Shown: positions 54,730 to 63,478, counted from the first letter of the stretch. The stretch is DNA of 64,000 nucleotides from Streptomyces sp. S3(2020) (GCF_013044505.1 NZ_JABERD010000006.1:47281-111280); one strand, 5' to 3'. The notes: a model not told the origin generated them from the letters alone. Made by a program: numbers and translations.

Positions 54730-55175
54730 AAGCGGGACAGGCTCTGGAGCACCGCGGCCGGCTTCGCCCCGCCCTCGATCTCGATCGTGCCGTCGACGGT
54801 GATCTGCACCCCGCCCGCCACGTCCTCGGCCTCGGCCAGCTTCCCGACCAGGCGGATGCGTGAGCCGACCTTGACCGGGGAGGGGAAACGGACCTTGTTC
54901 AGGCCGTAGTTGACCTTCGTCGTGACGCCCTGGACGTCCAGCAGTTCGGTGAAGAGCGGGATGAAGAGGGAGAGGGTCAGATAGCCGTGGGCGATGGGGG
55001 CACCGAACGGTCCCGCGGCGGCCTTCTCGGGGTCGACGTGGATCCACTGGTGGTCACCCGTGGCGTCGGCGAACGTGTTGATGCGCTCCTGGGTGACCTC
55101 GATCCACTCACTGGTCCCGAGGTCGCTGCCCGCCAGCTTCTTGAGTTCGTCGATGCCGTTCACGGTGATGCTCAT
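54720..55175 (-). CDS. MaoC-like (R)-enoyl-CoA hydratase
   Basis: The 151-residue hot-dog-fold enzyme has the R-hydratase catalytic motif FADATGDHQWIHVDPEKA (Asp and His) and GAPIAHGYLTLSLFIPL. It adds water to 2-enoyl-CoA to give (R)-3-hydroxyacyl-CoA. It is the last gene of the minus-strand cluster, with its ATG overlapping the acyl-CoA synthetase stop by 4 bases. The SDR encoded upstream would be the matching 3-hydroxyacyl dehydrogenase. Confidence 0.92.
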   Translation of the reverse strand: MSITVNGIDELKKLAGSDLGTSEWIEVTQERINTFADATGDHQWIHVDPEKAAAGPFGAPIAHGYLTLSLFIPLFTELLDVQGVTTKVNYGLNKVRFPSPVKVGSRIRLVGKLAEAEDVAGGVQITVDGTIEIEGGAKPAAVLQSLSRFYA

Positions 55176-56686
55176 GAGGTTCCTTCACTGTTGCCGTACC
55201 GGGTACGGACCCGGGACTTGAGGAGCTTGCCGGAGGCCGTGCGCGGGAGTTCGTCCGCGATGACCACCGACTTCGGGATCTTGTACTTGGCGAGGCGGCC
55301 GGAGAGCGAGGCCAGCACCTCGTCGGCGTCGAGCGAGGCGCCCTCGCGGGGCACGACGACCGCGCGGGGCACCTCGCCCCACTTGTCGTCCGGTACGCCG
55401 ATGACCGCGCACTCGACGATGTCGGGGTGGGCGAGGAGCAGGTCCTCGATCTCGGCGGGGTAGACGTTCTCACCACCGGAGATGATCATGTCCTTGATCC
55501 GGTCGACGATATGCACGTAGCCGTCCTCGTCGATCCGGGCGGCGTCCCCGCTGCGGAACCAGCCGTCCGCGAAGGAGGCCGCCGTCTCCTCGGGCAGTCC
55601 CCAGTAGCCGGGCATGACGTGCGGTCCGCGGACGTGGACCTCACCGGTCTCGCCGACGTCGGCGGGGGTCAGGTCGGGCCGCACCACCCGTACGTCGCTG
55701 AAGAAGTGCGGCACGCCCGCCGAGCCCGCCTTGCTGATCGCGTGCTCCGCGTCCAGGAACAGCGTGCCGGGGCTCGCCTCCGTCATGCCGTAGCCCTGGA
55801 GGAAGGTGAGGCCCCGCTCCTGGTACGCGGCGATCAGCGGTGTGGACACCGGGGAGCCGCCGCAGGTCAGGATCCGCAGGGAGGAGAGGTCGGCGCCGGC
55901 CCAGCGGGGATGCCGGGCCACCTGCTCGAACATCGTCGGCACGCCGAACATGAAGGTGATCCGGTGCCGTTCGATCAGGTCGAAGGTGGCCGCCGGGTCG
56001 AAGGCCTCGACCAGGACGCAGGTGCCGCCCTTCAGCAGCACCGGGAGCGTCAGCATGTTCAGGCCCGCCGTGTGGAACAACGGGGCGGAGACCAGGGCGC
56101 GTTCGTCGGCGATCAGGTCGGTGTCGACGAGGACGTTGATCGCGTTCCAGGTCAGGTTTCCGTGGGTGAGCATGGCGCCCTTGGGGCGGCCGGTCGTGCC
56201 CGAGGTGTACATGATGATGCAGGTGTCGTCCGGGGAGACCGGCTCGTCGATCGCCTCCTCGGAGGCCGACGCCAGCGCCCGCTCGTACTCGGCGCCGACC
56301 TCGACGTACGTCCGCACGTCGGTGCTGCCCGGCAGTCCGGCGACGAGTCCCGCGTGCGACGGGCCGTAGACGAGCGCCTTGGCGCCGGAGTCGGCGAGCT
56401 GGTAGGCGATCTCGGGGCCCGCCAGCCGGGTGTTGAGCGGGACGAAGACCGCGCCGAGGGTGCCGGCCGCGAACAGGGTCTCCAGGTAGGAGGGGTGGTT
56501 CGGGCCGAGGTAGGCGATCCGGTCGCCGCGGCGCAGGCCCCTCGCGCGCAGGGCGTGGGCCAGGCGCGTGGTGCTTGTATGCAATGTACGGTAGTCGGTC
56601 GACTGTTCGCCGTGGACCAGAGCCGTGCGGTGCGGGGTCTTGCGGGCCCGGCGTGCGGGCCATGACCCCAGTCCCTCGTTGCGCAT
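55172..56686 (-). CDS. AMP-forming acyl-CoA synthetase
   Basis: The 504-residue enzyme activates a carboxylic acid to its CoA thioester. It has the P-loop IIMYTSGTTGRPKGAMLTHGN, GYGMTEASPG, the adenylate-binding GWFRSGDAARIDEDGYVHIVDRIKDMIISGGENVYPAEIE, and the catalytic Lys in PRTASGKLLK. Length is normal for the short/medium-chain or aromatic acid group. It lies in the amidohydrolase/SDR/MaoC operon. The chain it activates is unknown. An AT-rich TGTATGCA at 56576-56583 lies inside codons near residue 35. Confidence 0.92.
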   Translation of the reverse strand: MRNEGLGSWPARRARKTPHRTALVHGEQSTDYRTLHTSTTRLAHALRARGLRRGDRIAYLGPNHPSYLETLFAAGTLGAVFVPLNTRLAGPEIAYQLADSGAKALVYGPSHAGLVAGLPGSTDVRTYVEVGAEYERALASASEEAIDEPVSPDDTCIIMYTSGTTGRPKGAMLTHGNLTWNAINVLVDTDLIADERALVSAPLFHTAGLNMLTLPVLLKGGTCVLVEAFDPAATFDLIERHRITFMFGVPTMFEQVARHPRWAGADLSSLRILTCGGSPVSTPLIAAYQERGLTFLQGYGMTEASPGTLFLDAEHAISKAGSAGVPHFFSDVRVVRPDLTPADVGETGEVHVRGPHVMPGYWGLPEETAASFADGWFRSGDAARIDEDGYVHIVDRIKDMIISGGENVYPAEIEDLLLAHPDIVECAVIGVPDDKWGEVPRAVVVPREGASLDADEVLASLSGRLAKYKIPKSVVIADELPRTASGKLLKSRVRTRYGNSEGTS

Positions 56687-56696
56687 ACCGGACCCC

Positions 56697-57572
56697 TTAC
56701 GGCTTCGTCAGCCCGAGCAGACGGGCGGCGTTCTCCTTGAGGATCTTCGGCTTGACCTCGTCCTTGATCGACAGCTTCTCGAAGTCGGCGAGCCAGCGGT
56801 CGGGGGTGAGGACGGGGAAGTCGGAGCCGAAGAGGACCTTGTCCTTGAGCAGGGTGTTCGCGTACTGCACGAGCTGCGGCGGGAAGTACTTCGGCGACCA
56901 GCCGGACAGGTCGATGTGGACGCCCGGCTTGTGCGTGGCCACGGCGAGGGCCTCGTCCTGCCAGGGGAAGGACGGGTGCGCCAGGATGATCTTGAGGTGC
57001 GGGAAGTCGGCGGCCACGTCGTCGACGTGGAGGGGATTGCTGTACTTCAGCCGGATCCCGCCGCCTCCGGGCACACCCGCGCCGATGCCCGTCTGCCCGG
57101 TGTGGAAGAGGGCGATCGTGCCCGTCTCCTCGATGACCTCGTACAGGTCGTACGCCACCGAACGGTCGTTGGGGAAGAAGCCCTGGATGCTGGGGTGGAA
57201 CTTGAAGCCCTTCACCCCGTACTCCTCGACCAGCCGGCGGGCCTGCTTGACCCCCGCCCTGCCGCGGAAGGGGTCGATGGAGGCGAAGGGGATGAGGACG
57301 TCCGCGTTGGCGGCCGCCGCCTCCGCCACCTCCTCGTTGGGGACGGGCGCGGTGCCGGTCGCCGATTCCGCGTCCACCGTGAAGATGACCGCGGCCATCT
57401 TCCGCTCGCGGTAGTAGGCCGCCGTCTCCTCAAGGGTCGGCTTCCGCTTGCCCTCGACCTTGAAGTAGGCGGAGGAGGCGTCGTGCAGGTCGTCGTCGAG
57501 CGAGGAGTGGCCCTTGGAGGACACCTCCGCGTGGGTGTGTACGTCGATGGCGACCAGCTCATTGATGTCCAT
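56697..57572 (-). CDS. Amidohydrolase-family enzyme (ACMSD-like)
   Basis: The 291-residue TIM-barrel protein has the amidohydrolase-2 motifs IDVHTHAEV (His12, His14), GFKFHPSIQGF, ALFHTGQTG, ILAHPSFPW and LFGSDFPVLTP (metal Asp). Family members decarboxylate or hydrolyse carboxylated ring-derived acids. ATG 57572 has GGAGG 4 bases upstream; an adjacent GTG at 57575 overlaps the SDR stop. It lies between SDR and acyl-CoA synthetase genes, suggesting it prepares the acid that is then activated. Confidence 0.87.
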   Translation of the reverse strand: MDINELVAIDVHTHAEVSSKGHSSLDDDLHDASSAYFKVEGKRKPTLEETAAYYRERKMAAVIFTVDAESATGTAPVPNEEVAEAAAANADVLIPFASIDPFRGRAGVKQARRLVEEYGVKGFKFHPSIQGFFPNDRSVAYDLYEVIEETGTIALFHTGQTGIGAGVPGGGGIRLKYSNPLHVDDVAADFPHLKIILAHPSFPWQDEALAVATHKPGVHIDLSGWSPKYFPPQLVQYANTLLKDKVLFGSDFPVLTPDRWLADFEKLSIKDEVKPKILKENAARLLGLTKP

Positions 57573-58489
57573 CACGCCTCCGGGAACTTCGGCGCCGGGA
57601 TGCCGACCGACTGGAGCTCGGCGCCGACCGAGGTCGGGAAGGCGTCGGCCAGCGTGTCGGGGGTCCAGCCGCCGTCGGCGTAAGCCGCCTTGATCTCCTG
57701 CGGATGCGACCAGAGTGCCACCTTGTCGCCGCCGATGCCGATGGCCTGCCCGGTGATGGAGCGGGCGGCTTCCGAGGCGAGGAACGGGACGAGGGCCGCG
57801 CAGTCCTCGGGGGTGCCGAAGCCCTCGCCCTTGCGGAGGAAGTCGGGGAGCGGCTCACCGTTCCGCATGGCCTCGATGTACGGGGCGAAGGCGGGGATCG
57901 TCTCGGTCATCGCGGTCGCGGCGACCGGCACGATCGCGTTGACGGTGATGCCGGCGCGGCCCAGCTCCATGGACCAGGTGCGGGCGAAGGCGGCGATACC
58001 GGCCTTGGCGGCGGCGTAGTTCGTCTGCCCGAAGTTGCCGCGCTGTCCGGCCGGGGAGCCGACCAGGACGATGGAGCCGCCCTCGCCCTGCTCGCGCATG
58101 CGGACCGCGGCGGCGCGGGCGCAGGTGAAGGTGCCCTTGAGGTGGGTGGTGATCACCGCGTCGAAGTCGTCGTCGGTCATCTTCCAGAGCACCTTGTCGC
58201 GCAGGATGCCCGCGTTGGTGACCAGGATGTCGATCCGCCCGAACTCCGCGACGGCCCGGTTCACGAGCCGCTCGGCGGCCTCCGTGGTGCCGACGGGGAC
58301 GACCTCGGCGACGGCCGTGCCGCCGGCCTCGGCGATGGACTTCACGGCCGCCTCGGCCACCGCCTCGTCGATGTCGTTGACGACCACGGAGGCACCGTGG
58401 GCGGCGAGGGCGTGCGCATAGGCGAGGCCGAGGCCACGGCCGCTGCCGGTGACGACGGCGACCTTGCCGGAGAGATCGATGCTGGGCAC
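57572..58489 (-). CDS. SDR family oxidoreductase (3-hydroxyacyl-CoA dehydrogenase-like)
   Basis: The 305-residue protein has the cofactor loop TGSGRGLG (14-21), the NAG motif (92-94), Ser145, Tyr158 and Lys162 (YAAAK). Its long C-terminal part (GDKVALWSHPQEIKAAYADGGWTPDTLADAF) is shared with peroxisomal multifunctional-enzyme-type (R)-3-hydroxyacyl-CoA dehydrogenases, which fits with the MaoC hydratase downstream. It starts at GTG 58489 and is first in the operon, divergent from the MarR gene. Confidence 0.9.
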   Translation of the reverse strand: MPSIDLSGKVAVVTGSGRGLGLAYAHALAAHGASVVVNDIDEAVAEAAVKSIAEAGGTAVAEVVPVGTTEAAERLVNRAVAEFGRIDILVTNAGILRDKVLWKMTDDDFDAVITTHLKGTFTCARAAAVRMREQGEGGSIVLVGSPAGQRGNFGQTNYAAAKAGIAAFARTWSMELGRAGITVNAIVPVAATAMTETIPAFAPYIEAMRNGEPLPDFLRKGEGFGTPEDCAALVPFLASEAARSITGQAIGIGGDKVALWSHPQEIKAAYADGGWTPDTLADAFPTSVGAELQSVGIPAPKFPEA

Positions 58490-58540
58490 GGGGGAGGTCC
58501 CTTCACATGGAATACGACTTCGAGATCGAAGCTAAGAGCA

Positions 58541-58563
58541 ATAATTGTTGACGTCAATAGTTG
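58541..58563. promoter_or_regulatory. Palindrome TTGACGTCAA, likely MarR operator
   Basis: TTGACGTCAA at 58548-58557 is a perfect 10-bp palindrome with looser symmetry on both sides in an AT-rich patch (58541-58563). It lies 59 bases upstream of the SDR start and between the divergent SDR and MarR genes, a typical MarR-family site. Confidence 0.6.
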
Positions 58564-58625
58564 TTGATGACCTACGGGTGCGTCATGCTGAAATCTGCAC
58601 GACAGACCGACCCAGGGAGCCCGCC

Positions 58626-59105
58626 ATCACACGCCAGCACGTCACGAACCCGAGCCCGATCGACGCGGACGAGCCGTGGATGCGCGGACTGCACGCCGAC
58701 ACCGGCTATCTGCTGTACCGCCTGGGGCTGCGCTCGGGTCAGTTGTTCAACACGTTCCTCCAGGAGTCGGGGCTGCGACTGCGCCACTACGCGGTGCTGC
58801 GCTTCCTCGCCGGTTCCGACGGCGCGCTCCAGCGCGAGCTGAGCCATCGGCTCGGCTACGACCCGAGCGCGATCGTCGGCCTGGTCGACGACCTGGAGAA
58901 GCTGGGCTTCGCCGAGCGCCGCCCCTCCCCCGACGACCGCCGCAGCCGGATCGTCGTCCTGACCGGGGACGGCCGCGCGTTCCTGCGCGACACCGACGAG
59001 GCGGGCCTGCGGGTGACGAACGAGCTCCTGGACCCGCTGGACGCCACCGAGCGGGAGGCCCTGCACGGACTGCTGCTGCGGATCGCGGAGGACGGACTCA
59101 ACTGA
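58626..59105 (+). CDS. MarR-family regulator with an unclear start codon
   Basis: The protein has the MarR wHTH (ALQRELSHRLGYDPSAIVGLVDDLEKLGFAERRPSPDDRRSRIVVLTGDGRAFL) and the N-terminal WMRGLHADTGYLLYRLGLRSGQLFN. The start is unusual: an ideal AGGGAG site (58614-58619) stands 6 bases before ATC (58626), which is in frame. The nearest standard in-frame codons are GTG 58578, without a ribosome site and close to the operator, and ATG 58680, with only a weak one. The coordinate given assumes initiation at ATC; ATG 58680 is the conservative alternative. It probably represses the divergent SDR operon. Confidence 0.75.
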   Translation: MTRQHVTNPSPIDADEPWMRGLHADTGYLLYRLGLRSGQLFNTFLQESGLRLRHYAVLRFLAGSDGALQRELSHRLGYDPSAIVGLVDDLEKLGFAERRPSPDDRRSRIVVLTGDGRAFLRDTDEAGLRVTNELLDPLDATEREALHGLLLRIAEDGLN

Positions 59106-59119
59106 TGTTGTGCAAGTGA

Positions 59120-59148
59120 TTGACGGCGATACGAGCATTGCCTAACTT
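59120..59148 (+). promoter_or_regulatory. Probable promoter of the exported hydrolase gene
   Basis: TTGACG (59120-59125) and TAACTT (59143-59148) are 17 bases apart, 43 bases upstream of the GTG start. Confidence 0.5.
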
Positions 59149-59190
59149 CACTCGCGTCCCACACCCCCGCCCCGCATCGGAAGGGACCCC

Positions 59191-60567
59191 GTGTTGAGAA
59201 CCCCCACCGCTCTCGCCGTACTGACCGCGACCCTGTGCGCAACCGTCGCCGTCCCGGCACAGGCAGCCGCCACGGACACCCACCTCGAAGGGCAACTCCC
59301 TTCGGGCGCCCAGTACTTGATGGACGTTCCCGCCGACTGGAACGGCACCGTGCTGCTCTACAGCCACGGCTACCGCCCCGTGCCGGCTCCCCTCGCCGCG
59401 CAGAACGCGCCCGGCCCGGCCGCCCTCGCCCGTCTCCTCGACGAGGGCTACGCGCTGATCGGCTCCTCGTACGCGACGAACGGCTGGGCGATCACCGACG
59501 CCGTACCGGACCAACTGGCCACCCTGGACCTGTTCACGGAGAAGTTCGGCGCGGCCCGGAAGACGATCGCCTGGGGCACCTCGTACGGCGGTTTCGTCAC
59601 GACGACCCTCGCCGAACGGCACGCCGACCGGTTCGACGGCTCGCTGTCGATGTGCGGTCTGGTGCAGGGCGGTGTCGCGAACTGGAACAGCACCCTGGAC
59701 CCGGTGTTCGCGCTCAAGACCCTGCTCGCGCCGGACACCGACATCCCACTCGCCGGTTTCACCGACCAGTCGGCGGCCGTCGGTGCCGCGAACGCGCTCT
59801 CCGCGAAGGTCACCGAAGCCCAGCAGACCCCCGCGGGCCGGGCCCGGATCGCGCTGGCCGCCGCCCTGCACAACATCCCCGGCCACAACGACGCCTCCCA
59901 GACCGAACCCGCCCCCACCGACTGGAACGCCCAGCAGGCCAACCAGTACGCGGCGGTCTCCGGCCTCCTGAGGCTGCCCGCCTTCAGCTGGCGGCAGGAG
60001 GCCGAGAGCCGGGCCGGCGGCAACATGTCCTGGAACACGGGCGTCGACTACACCGCGATGCTCGCCCGGTCCCCGCTGTTCAAGGAGGTGACGGAGCTCT
60101 ACAAGGAGGCGGGACTCTCCCTGCGCACCGACCTCACGACCCTCGACCGGGAACCCCGGATCTCCGCCGACACCGACGCCGTACGGTGGATGCGGCGCAC
60201 CAGCGCCCTCTCGGGCCGGCTCAGCGACCCCCAGCTGAACATCCACACCACCGGTGACGCGCTGATCCCCGTCCAGGCCGAGAGCGCCTACCGACGGGCC
60301 GCCACCGCGGCGCACTCCGGCAGGCTGCTCAGCCAGGCCTACGTCGACGGGCCCGGCCACTGCACCTTCACCACGGGTGAGATGATCGGCGCCCTGCACA
60401 CCCTGGAACACCGTCTGGACACCGGCCGCTGGGACGCCTCGCCGCAATCCCTCAACGCCCGTGCGGCACAGGAGGATCCCACCACGGAACCCCGGTACGT
60501 GAGCTACCGGCCCACCGCCTACCCCCGCCCGTACGACCTCGCCCACCCGGGAGATGCCCGGCCATGA
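59191..60567 (+). CDS. Secreted alpha/beta hydrolase
   Basis: The 458-residue protein has a signal peptide (cut near residue 27, AQAAA) and an alpha/beta-hydrolase fold with LLYSHGY (oxyanion), the nucleophile WGTSYGG (Ser131), TTGDALIPVQAE (acid region) and the His in DGPGHCTF. It lacks the lid pattern of classic lipases; secreted esterase or peptidase activity is possible. GGAAGGGA precedes the GTG. Its stop overlaps the IclR start by 4 bases, an odd pairing that suggests the regulator controls this gene. Confidence 0.85.
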   Translation: MLRTPTALAVLTATLCATVAVPAQAAATDTHLEGQLPSGAQYLMDVPADWNGTVLLYSHGYRPVPAPLAAQNAPGPAALARLLDEGYALIGSSYATNGWAITDAVPDQLATLDLFTEKFGAARKTIAWGTSYGGFVTTTLAERHADRFDGSLSMCGLVQGGVANWNSTLDPVFALKTLLAPDTDIPLAGFTDQSAAVGAANALSAKVTEAQQTPAGRARIALAAALHNIPGHNDASQTEPAPTDWNAQQANQYAAVSGLLRLPAFSWRQEAESRAGGNMSWNTGVDYTAMLARSPLFKEVTELYKEAGLSLRTDLTTLDREPRISADTDAVRWMRRTSALSGRLSDPQLNIHTTGDALIPVQAESAYRRAATAAHSGRLLSQAYVDGPGHCTFTTGEMIGALHTLEHRLDTGRWDASPQSLNARAAQEDPTTEPRYVSYRPTAYPRPYDLAHPGDARP

Positions 60568-61322
60568 CGCTGCGCTCCGCGCCCGACCGACTGCTGTCCG
60601 TGCTCGCCGCGTTCGACCACGAACACCCGGCACTGAGCCTCTCGGACATCAGTCGGCGGGCCGGGCTGACCCTCACCACCGCCCACCGGCTCGTGGGCGC
60701 CCTCACCGAGTGGGGCGCCCTGGAGCGGGACGAGTCCGGCGTGTACCACGTCGGACTGCGGCTGTGGGAGGTCGCGGCGCTCGCCCCGCGCGGGCTCGCG
60801 CTGCGCCAGATCGCGCTGCCGTATCTGGAGGACCTGTACGAAGCCAGCCACGAGAACGTGCAGTTGGCCGTGCGGGACGGCGGCGAGGTCGTCTACATCG
60901 AGTGGCTGTCGGGTCGTTCGGCGGTCGGCGTGCACATCCGGGTCGGCGCCCGCTGGCCCCTGCACGCCACCGGCGTCGGCCTCGCCCTCCTCGCGCACGA
61001 GTCCCCCGAGTTCCAGGAGCGGTACTGCGCGGGCCCGTTGGCTTCCTTCACCCCGTACACCATCACCGACCCGGCACGGTTGCGCCGGGTCCTGGCCGAC
61101 GTACGGCGCACCGGGGTGGCGGTGAGCGACCGCCAGGTCACCGACGACGCCCTGTCGGTGGCCGCCCCCGTCCGCGCGACCGGCGGCGCGGTGACGGCCG
61201 CCGTGTCGATCGTGGTGCCACAGGTCGACGCACAGGTCCCGGTGCTGGTGCCGGCGGTACGGGTCGCGGCGCGGGGGATATCGCGGGCGCTGGGGTGGCG
61301 ACCGTCCTCGCCCGGCAGTTGA
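60564..61322 (+). CDS. IclR-family regulator coupled to a secreted hydrolase
   Basis: The 252-residue protein has an N-terminal wHTH (LSLSDISRRAGLTLTTAHRLVGALTEWGAL) and the IclR effector domain (VYIEWLSGRSAVGVHIRVGARWPLHATGVGLALL, SVAAPVRATGGAVTAAVSIVV). Its ATG overlaps the hydrolase stop. A regulator downstream in the same transcript as its likely target implies feedback control by the hydrolase product. Confidence 0.88.
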   Translation: MTLRSAPDRLLSVLAAFDHEHPALSLSDISRRAGLTLTTAHRLVGALTEWGALERDESGVYHVGLRLWEVAALAPRGLALRQIALPYLEDLYEASHENVQLAVRDGGEVVYIEWLSGRSAVGVHIRVGARWPLHATGVGLALLAHESPEFQERYCAGPLASFTPYTITDPARLRRVLADVRRTGVAVSDRQVTDDALSVAAPVRATGGAVTAAVSIVVPQVDAQVPVLVPAVRVAARGISRALGWRPSSPGS

Positions 61323-61352
61323 CGGGTGCGCCGGGACGGCGGCCGTCCTCGC

Positions 61353-61503
61353 TCAGCGGTTGACCGACATCCGCCGCCCCGCGAAGCGGTCCCCCAGCCA
61401 CGCCACCACGTCGTCGATGGCCCGCGGATCGCCGAGGAGATGGTCACCGGCGTACGACTTCCGGCGTGTCGCGATCCCCGCGTCGCAGTACGCCCGGCGG
61501 GTA
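61353..61503 (-). pseudogene. 3' remnant of a secretory lipase gene
   Basis: On the minus strand about 49 codons read TRRAYCDAGIATRRKSYAGD...IDDVVAWLGDRFAGRRMSVNR to a stop. This looks like the end of secreted lipase-family proteins: a YC.AG strand, the catalytic His in GDHL, and a final AV.WL.DRFAGR. Upstream of it the frame turns into antisense of the histidine kinase, so the main body of the gene is gone. The remnant has no start or ribosome site. It probably marks the scar of a deletion or of the arrival of the two-component genes. Confidence 0.6.
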
Positions 61504-61587
61504 GCCCCGGATATCCCTCTCACCGGCGAGGCCGGGCCGCCCCGCCCGTCGCGATACTGGTACGGCCCTTGCCCCGAGGAGCCGCTC

Positions 61588-62769
61588 ATGTCCGCCCAGC
61601 CCTGGTTCACGCCGGTCGCCGCACGGCTGCGTACGACGCATCCGTACGTCGTCGACACGGCGCTCGCCGCGCTCGTGCTGTTCGCCGCCTCGCTCCAGTG
61701 GATCTTCCCCGACGAGGGGGACGACCGGCTCACCTGGCTCGGCTGGCTGCTCGGCGCGGCCACCGCGCTCCCGCTGGTGTGGCGGCGGCGCGCCCCCTTC
61801 GCGACGGCCTGCGCGGTGTCGGTCGCGACCCCCGCCCAGGCGCTCTACCACGCGCCACCCCCGGATGTGATGTACGGCGGGATGGTCATCGCCTACACCA
61901 TGGCCGCCCAGGGAAAGCCCTGGCAGCGGCGCTTCATGGTGGTGGGCTGGGCGGTCGGGGTCTCGCTCGTCATGCACCACAAGCCGGACCCCCAGCCGTT
62001 CGAGTACGCCTTCCAGCTGCTCAGCATCGCCTGCGCGTACGCCTTCGGGATGCTGGCCCGCGTCCAGCGCGCCTACACCGCCGAACTGGAGGACCGGGCG
62101 CGGCGGTTGGAACGGGAGCGGGCCGCGGACACCGCACGGGCGACGGCGCAGGAACGGGCCCGGATCGCCCGGGACATGCACGACATCCTGGCGCACGCGG
62201 TGAGTCTGATGGTGGTGCAGGCCGAGGCCGGGCCGGTCGTGGTGCGCAGCGATCCGGCGCGCGCGGAGGCCGCGTTCGAGGCGATCGCGGCGGCCGGGCG
62301 GGACTCCATGTCGCAGCTGCGGCGGATCCTCGGCGTCCTCAAGGAGGAACAGCGCAACGGGACTTCGCCGCAGCCGGGCATCAAGGCGCTGCCCGCGCTC
62401 GTCCGACAGGTCCGCGAATCGACGGACCTGCGCGTCGAGTTGCACACCGAGGGCGCGCCGCTGCCGCTACCGCCGGACACCGACATCGCTGTCTACCGCG
62501 TGATCCAGGAGGCCCTCACCAACACGGTCAAGCACGCGTACGCTTCCTGCGCGAGCGTCGAACTCGACTGGACGGAGGAGGCGTTGACGCTGACGGTGAC
62601 AGACGACGGACGGGGCCCCGCGGCCTGGAGCGGCGGGCACGGGCTGATCGGCATCCGGGAACGGGCCGCGGCCTGCGGTGGCGAGGCACGTGCCGGGCGG
62701 GGTCCGGACGGCGGTTTCCGGGTCGTCGTACGCCTTCCGGTGGTGGACCGGCAGGCGGCGCCGGGGTGA
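61588..62769 (+). CDS. Sensor histidine kinase (NarL/DesK type)
   Basis: The 393-residue kinase has four to five membrane helices in the first 155 residues and no large external domain. The HisKA_3 dimerisation helix carries the phospho-accepting His198 (QERARIARDMHDILAHAV), followed by an HATPase domain with EALTNTVKHAYA, DDGRG and GHGLIGIRERAAACGG. GAGGAG precedes the ATG. It is coupled to the response regulator by a GTGA overlap. The signal is unknown; sensing within the membrane is suggested by the short loops. Confidence 0.92.
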   Translation: MSAQPWFTPVAARLRTTHPYVVDTALAALVLFAASLQWIFPDEGDDRLTWLGWLLGAATALPLVWRRRAPFATACAVSVATPAQALYHAPPPDVMYGGMVIAYTMAAQGKPWQRRFMVVGWAVGVSLVMHHKPDPQPFEYAFQLLSIACAYAFGMLARVQRAYTAELEDRARRLERERAADTARATAQERARIARDMHDILAHAVSLMVVQAEAGPVVVRSDPARAEAAFEAIAAAGRDSMSQLRRILGVLKEEQRNGTSPQPGIKALPALVRQVRESTDLRVELHTEGAPLPLPPDTDIAVYRVIQEALTNTVKHAYASCASVELDWTEEALTLTVTDDGRGPAAWSGGHGLIGIRERAAACGGEARAGRGPDGGFRVVVRLPVVDRQAAPG

Positions 62770-63434
62770 GCATCCGGGTGGTCGTCGCGGACGACCAGGA
62801 GCTGGTCCGCAGCGGCTTCAGCATGATCCTGGAGGCGCAGGCGGACATCGAGGTGGTCGCCGAGGCCGGCGACGGGGCGGAGGCGGTCGCCGCGGTGCAG
62901 CGGCACACGCCCGACGTGCTGCTGCTCGACATCCGCATGCCGGTGATGGACGGTCTCCAGGCGGCCCGGCGGGTGTGCGCGCAGTCCGCGTGCAAGGTCG
63001 TCATGCTGACCACGTTCGACCTGGACGAGTACGTGTACGAGGCGCTCTACGCGGGCGCCAGCGGCTTCCTGCTGAAGGACGTGCGCCGCGACGACCTGGT
63101 GCACGCGGTACGGGTGGTCGCGGCCGGCGACTCGCTGCTCGCGCCCGCGGTGACCCGGCGGCTGGTCGCGGACATCGTGCGGCGCCGCCGGGAGGAGGCC
63201 GCGGCCGACGTCACCCCGCAGCGCCTGGACGTGCTGACCGCGCGCGAGGTGGAGACCCTGCGGATGCTCGCCCGCGGCCTGTCCAACGCCGAGATCGCGT
63301 CGTCCCTGTTCGTGAGCGAGCACACCGTGAAGACCCATGTCAGCAATGTGCTGGGCAAGTTGGGGCTCAGGGACCGGGTACAGGCGGTGATCTGCGCGTA
63401 CGAGACCGGGCTGGTGACGCCGGGCACGCCCTGA
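62766..63434 (+). CDS. LuxR/NarL-type response regulator
   Basis: The 222-residue regulator has a receiver domain with acidic Asp9-Asp10, phospho-acceptor Asp55 (LLLDIRMPV) and Lys in FLLKDV, and a C-terminal LuxR HTH (LTAREVETLRMLARGLSNAEIASSLFVSEHTVKTHVSNVLGKLGLRDR). It is the partner of the preceding kinase. The targets are unknown. The stop codon forms part of a 16-bp tandem repeat. Confidence 0.93.
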   Translation: MSIRVVVADDQELVRSGFSMILEAQADIEVVAEAGDGAEAVAAVQRHTPDVLLLDIRMPVMDGLQAARRVCAQSACKVVMLTTFDLDEYVYEALYAGASGFLLKDVRRDDLVHAVRVVAAGDSLLAPAVTRRLVADIVRRRREEAAADVTPQRLDVLTAREVETLRMLARGLSNAEIASSLFVSEHTVKTHVSNVLGKLGLRDRVQAVICAYETGLVTPGTP

Positions 63435-63478
63435 GCCTCGCGCGCCCTGAGCCTCGCGTGCCCTGAGCCTCGCGCGCC
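63431..63478. repeat. Three tandem copies of a 16-bp unit
   Basis: CTGAGCCTCGCGCGCC occurs at 63431-63446, with one change at 63447-63462, and again at 63463-63478. The array starts within the response-regulator stop and ends exactly before the stop of the converging VOC gene, filling the whole gap. Confidence 0.85.
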
